From HK1 sp965220535 (GTDB taxonomy: Bacteria > Pseudomonadota > Gammaproteobacteria > HK1): DNA of 64,000 bases. A program made the translations under genes and the position numbers. The stretch is from assembly GCA_965220535.1 (NCBI GenBank), contig OZ244833.1, forward strand, positions 3,720,001-3,784,000, in the 5' to 3' direction. The notes beneath the pieces are model-generated. The model was not told the origin of the DNA, made no database searches, and saw only the letters and a program-made list of their open reading frames with translations. Positions 61,439 through 64,000 of the stretch are shown one piece after another (position 1 is the first letter of the stretch; each line of letters begins with the position of its first letter).

Positions 61439-62872
61439 ATGTTCTACAAATGTTTCGTCGACGATGAGTGGATCGAGTCCTCCGCCGGCGCCAGAACGCC
61501 GGTGAGCGATCCGGCGACGGGGGAGGTTTGGGCCGAGGTTCCCGCTTGCACCGGGGCCGATGCGGCGCGGGCCTTGGAAGCGTCGGCCCGGGCGCAGAGG
61601 GATTGGCGAGAGCGCCCCCCGATCGAGCGCGCTCGCTATATCCACGATATCGCGCAGGGGATGGAAAGGGCGCGAGATGAATTCGAGACGCTGTTGGTCA
61701 AAGAGCAGGGCAAGACGCGAGCCGAAGCCGGCTTCGAGGTCGACGACGCCATCCGTTATATGACGTACTCGGCCGAGGCGGCTCGGCGTCTAAGGGGCGA
61801 CATATTTCCCGCCGACAACCCGAACGAACAGGTCTTCATCTACAAAGTCCCCTTCGGGGTCACGCTCGGTCTTTGCGCTTACAACTACCCTTTGGCGCTG
61901 ATCGGTCGCAAAGTCGGGCCCGCGCTCGTTGCGGGAAACACCATGATTTTGAAGCCGCACGAGGAAACGCCGGTAACGGCGTCGGTCTTTTGTCGGATCG
62001 TGCGCGAGGCGGGTCTTCCGCCCGGGGTGATCGGCATGGTGACCGGCACCGGCGGCGATGTCGGCACCGCGCTCGCGGAAAGTCCGATCGTGCGTTTGAT
62101 CACGCTCACCGGTTCGATCCGCGCGGGTCGGGCCGTTGCCGCGGCGGCGGCCAAGAACATCACCGCCTTGTCGTTGGAGCTCGGCGGCAGCGCTCCTTTT
62201 ATCGTTTTGCAAGATGCCGACATCGATGCTGCGGTCGAAGCCGCGGTGATCGCCCGCTTCGCCAATGCGGGGCAGGTCTGTATCTGCAGCGAGAGCGTTT
62301 TGGTCGAGGAGTCCGTCGCCGACGAGTTTACCGACAAGCTGCTCGAGCGCGTGGCGCAGGTGAAGCCGGGCGATCCGATGGCCGATGAGGGGATGGGGCC
62401 GATGACGACCGTCTCCGCTTTGGAGCGAGTCGAACGAATCGTCGCCGAGAGTTTGTCGCAAGGGGCCGAGCTGGCCTGCGGCGGGAAACGTCCCGGCGGC
62501 CGCAGTTTCGAAAAGGGCAACTGGTACGAGCCCACGGTTCTTTTGAACGCGACGGCAAAGACGACGGCGGTCAAAGAGGAGATCTTCGGTCCCGTACTTC
62601 CGGTCGTTCGAGTCGGTGATTACGAAGAGGCGCTCGACGTCGCCAATGCCCGTCCCGACGGCTTGTCCGCCTATCTTTGGACGAAAAATCCATCCATCTA
62701 CATGGACGCCATCCAACGATTGGAGGTCGGCACCGTCTTTCTCAATCAAGGGATCATCGGCTACATCCAAGGCTACCATAACGGCCACAAACACAGCGGG
62801 GTCGGTGGCGAGGACGGCGTTTACGGTATCGAAGGCTATTTGCAAAAGCGTACCGTCTATCAGAAGTACTAG
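61439..62872 (+). CDS. AldA-like (lactaldehyde/glycolaldehyde-type) aldehyde dehydrogenase
   Basis: A 477-residue ALDH. Catalytic elements: LSLELGGSAPFIVLQDADID with the glutamate and NAGQVCICSESVLVEE with the cysteine; EEIFGPVLPVV later. The C-terminus (IQGYHNGHKHSGVGGEDG, then YLQKRTVYQKY) follows the pattern of E. coli AldA, which oxidises lactaldehyde and glycolaldehyde. As last gene of the GMC/ABC cluster it probably oxidises the aldehyde produced by the GMC enzyme or by cleavage of the imported sugar. Confidence 0.92.
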   Translation: MFYKCFVDDEWIESSAGARTPVSDPATGEVWAEVPACTGADAARALEASARAQRDWRERPPIERARYIHDIAQGMERARDEFETLLVKEQGKTRAEAGFEVDDAIRYMTYSAEAARRLRGDIFPADNPNEQVFIYKVPFGVTLGLCAYNYPLALIGRKVGPALVAGNTMILKPHEETPVTASVFCRIVREAGLPPGVIGMVTGTGGDVGTALAESPIVRLITLTGSIRAGRAVAAAAAKNITALSLELGGSAPFIVLQDADIDAAVEAAVIARFANAGQVCICSESVLVEESVADEFTDKLLERVAQVKPGDPMADEGMGPMTTVSALERVERIVAESLSQGAELACGGKRPGGRSFEKGNWYEPTVLLNATAKTTAVKEEIFGPVLPVVRVGDYEEALDVANARPDGLSAYLWTKNPSIYMDAIQRLEVGTVFLNQGIIGYIQGYHNGHKHSGVGGEDGVYGIEGYLQKRTVYQKY

Positions 62873-63133
62873 CGATTCGAAGGTCCGCGCCGCAATTGCG
62901 TCGGGCGAGAGCCATCACACGCACCAAGTGCCAGTCGGTCCCTCCGATCGAATCGATCGTTTCACCCTCGAAAAAGCCGCAGGCAAGGCGCTCCGCAAGT
63001 CATGGCGCCGTTTTCTGGGGGGAGTGTCGAAATTCGATGATTTTATGCGGGGGCTTCGATGGAAGATCGCTCGGCGATGGCTTCGAGGGATCGTTCGAAA
63101 GCGTCCCCGATCAAGCGCCCGGATCGAATCGAT

Positions 63134-64000
63134 TCATAGATGGATGGTGCGATTGTCGCAAGCGAGGGCCGCTTCGTGCAGGGCCTCGGCGAGGGTGGGG
63201 TGGGCGTGGACGGTGCGGGCGATATCCTCGGCGCTGGCGTCGAAGGCCATGGCGACCGATGCCTCGGCGATGAGTTCGGAGGCGTTCGCCGCAAGGATAT
63301 GCACGCCGAGGATGCGGTCGGTGGCGGCATCGCTCAGCATTCGGACCATGCCGACGGTTTCTCCGGCGGCCAAAGCCCGTCCGTTGGCGAGGAAGGGGAA
63401 GGAGCCGCTGCGAAACTCGATCCCCTCGGCGGTCAGTTCGGCTTCGCTTTTGCCGATCCAGGCGATTTCCGGGTGGGTGTAGATGACCCAAGGGATGAGG
63501 CGATGGTCGATATGAGCCGCCCCTCCGGCGATACGCTCGGCGGTGGCCACACCCTCCTCGGAGGCCTTGTGCGCGAGCATCGGCCCGGCGGCGGCGTCCC
63601 CGATCGCCCAAATCCCTTCGGCTTCGGTCCGGCAATCGGCGTCGGTTCGGATGCGGCCGCGCTCGTCGAGGGAGACTCCGGCGGCCGCCGGATCGAGATT
63701 CTCGGTGTTGGCCCGCCTTCCGGTGGCGACGATCAGCCGATCGAATTCCAAGGCGGAGGCGCCGCTGTGGTCGTCGAAATCGACGCTGACTCCTTGGGCG
63801 TGGGCGCGGGCGCGCTTCACCCGCGAGCCGAGGCGGATATCGAGCCCCTGTCGGGTGAGGGATTGGAGGGCTTGGGAGGCGATTTTGCGGTCGGCGGCGG
63901 GCAGGAAATCCGGCAGCGATTCGAAGATCTTCACCTTCGAGCCCAAACGACTCCAGACGCTGCCGAGTTCGAGGCCGATGACCCCGGCGCCGATGATTCC
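63134..64000 (-). CDS. lpdA: Dihydrolipoyl dehydrogenase, C-terminal part
   Basis: The gene runs off the right edge; about 288 C-terminal residues are present. IIGAGVIGLELGSVWSRLG is the NAD-binding fold, AIGDAAAGPMLAHKASEEG the second FAD contact, and HAHPTLAEALHEAAL contains the His-Glu catalytic dyad at the dimer interface. This end pattern (HPT, E) is that of E3 subunits of 2-oxoacid dehydrogenases rather than glutathione or mercuric reductases. The redox disulfide lies outside the window. The 260 bases before it (62873-63133) hold no gene. Confidence 0.95.
   Translation of the reverse strand, partial: GIIGAGVIGLELGSVWSRLGSKVKIFESLPDFLPAADRKIASQALQSLTRQGLDIRLGSRVKRARAHAQGVSVDFDDHSGASALEFDRLIVATGRRANTENLDPAAAGVSLDERGRIRTDADCRTEAEGIWAIGDAAAGPMLAHKASEEGVATAERIAGGAAHIDHRLIPWVIYTHPEIAWIGKSEAELTAEGIEFRSGSFPFLANGRALAAGETVGMVRMLSDAATDRILGVHILAANASELIAEASVAMAFDASAEDIARTVHAHPTLAEALHEAALACDNRTIHL

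Noticed and set aside
59756..61645. 629-codon open frame antisense to the sugar ATPase
   Set aside because: Shadow of a complete RbsA-type ATPase with all motifs.

Overview
The window is high-GC bacterial chromosome, and gene order and gene content point to a gammaproteobacterium. Supporting signs are apaG-apaH-folA, ubiK-comM-BCCT, a Lol lipoprotein exporter, tsaB next to a YgfX-like gene, and sdhCDAB with a mitochondrial-type SdhB followed by SdhE/YgfZ. I cannot assign a genus from sequence alone. Almost everything is ordinary core genome. The clear exception is a less GC-rich accessory block at about 38.4-44.9 kb.

Layout. 0-5 kb (+): 3' end of infB, then rbfA, truB, rpsO, pnp. 5.4-11.6 kb (-): sdhC, sdhD, sdhA, sdhB, one continuous frame joining SdhE to YgfZ, then a YheT-type hydrolase. 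12.2-15.6 kb (+): YgfX-like gene, tsaB, a LolC/E permease, lolD. 15.9-19.7 kb (-): comM, apaG, apaH, folA. 19.7-21.1 kb: an XRE regulator and a decayed piece of comM sit between comM and ubiK. 21.4-23.0 kb (+): BCCT transporter. 23.2-29.4 kb (-): a complete peptide-type ABC operon with a Tat-type binding protein, two permeases and a fused double ATPase. 29.8-33.9 kb (-): two tandem DjlA-like co-chaperones, an acetoin-utilization/HDAC-family deacetylase, a gamma-carbonic anhydrase and a tail-less DnaQ. 34.3-38.4 kb (+): quinone oxidoreductase, squalene-synthase-like enzyme, formate-THF ligase.

38.4-44.9 kb is the accessory block. It holds an ankyrin protein (+), a possible structured RNA, a shortened Rpn/YhgA nuclease, a GNAT remnant, a GIY-YIG/DUF4357 protein, an HsdR-N-type nuclease and a RecF/OLD-like ATPase (all three -). 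The GIY-YIG and HsdR-N proteins end in the same roughly 110-residue module. This ATPase plus two nucleases set is the best candidate here for an undescribed defence-like system.

45.0-54.4 kb (-): VWA protein, MoxR ATPase, threonine aldolase, aldehyde dehydrogenase, purB, DUF1244 protein, acnA. 55.0-62.9 kb (+): a catabolic cluster with a GMC oxidoreductase, a ribose-type ABC importer (binding protein, two permeases, double ATPase) and an AldA-like dehydrogenase, together suggesting uptake and stepwise oxidation of a polyol or sugar. 63.1 kb to the end (-): C-terminal part of a dihydrolipoamide dehydrogenase.

A window-wide oddity is the number of short tandem duplications. About 20 loci carry 2-6 head-to-tail copies of an 11-17 bp unit, each locus with its own unrelated unit. 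They lie mostly between genes, but also in the tail of rbfA, the start of folA and the linker of the HsdR-N gene.
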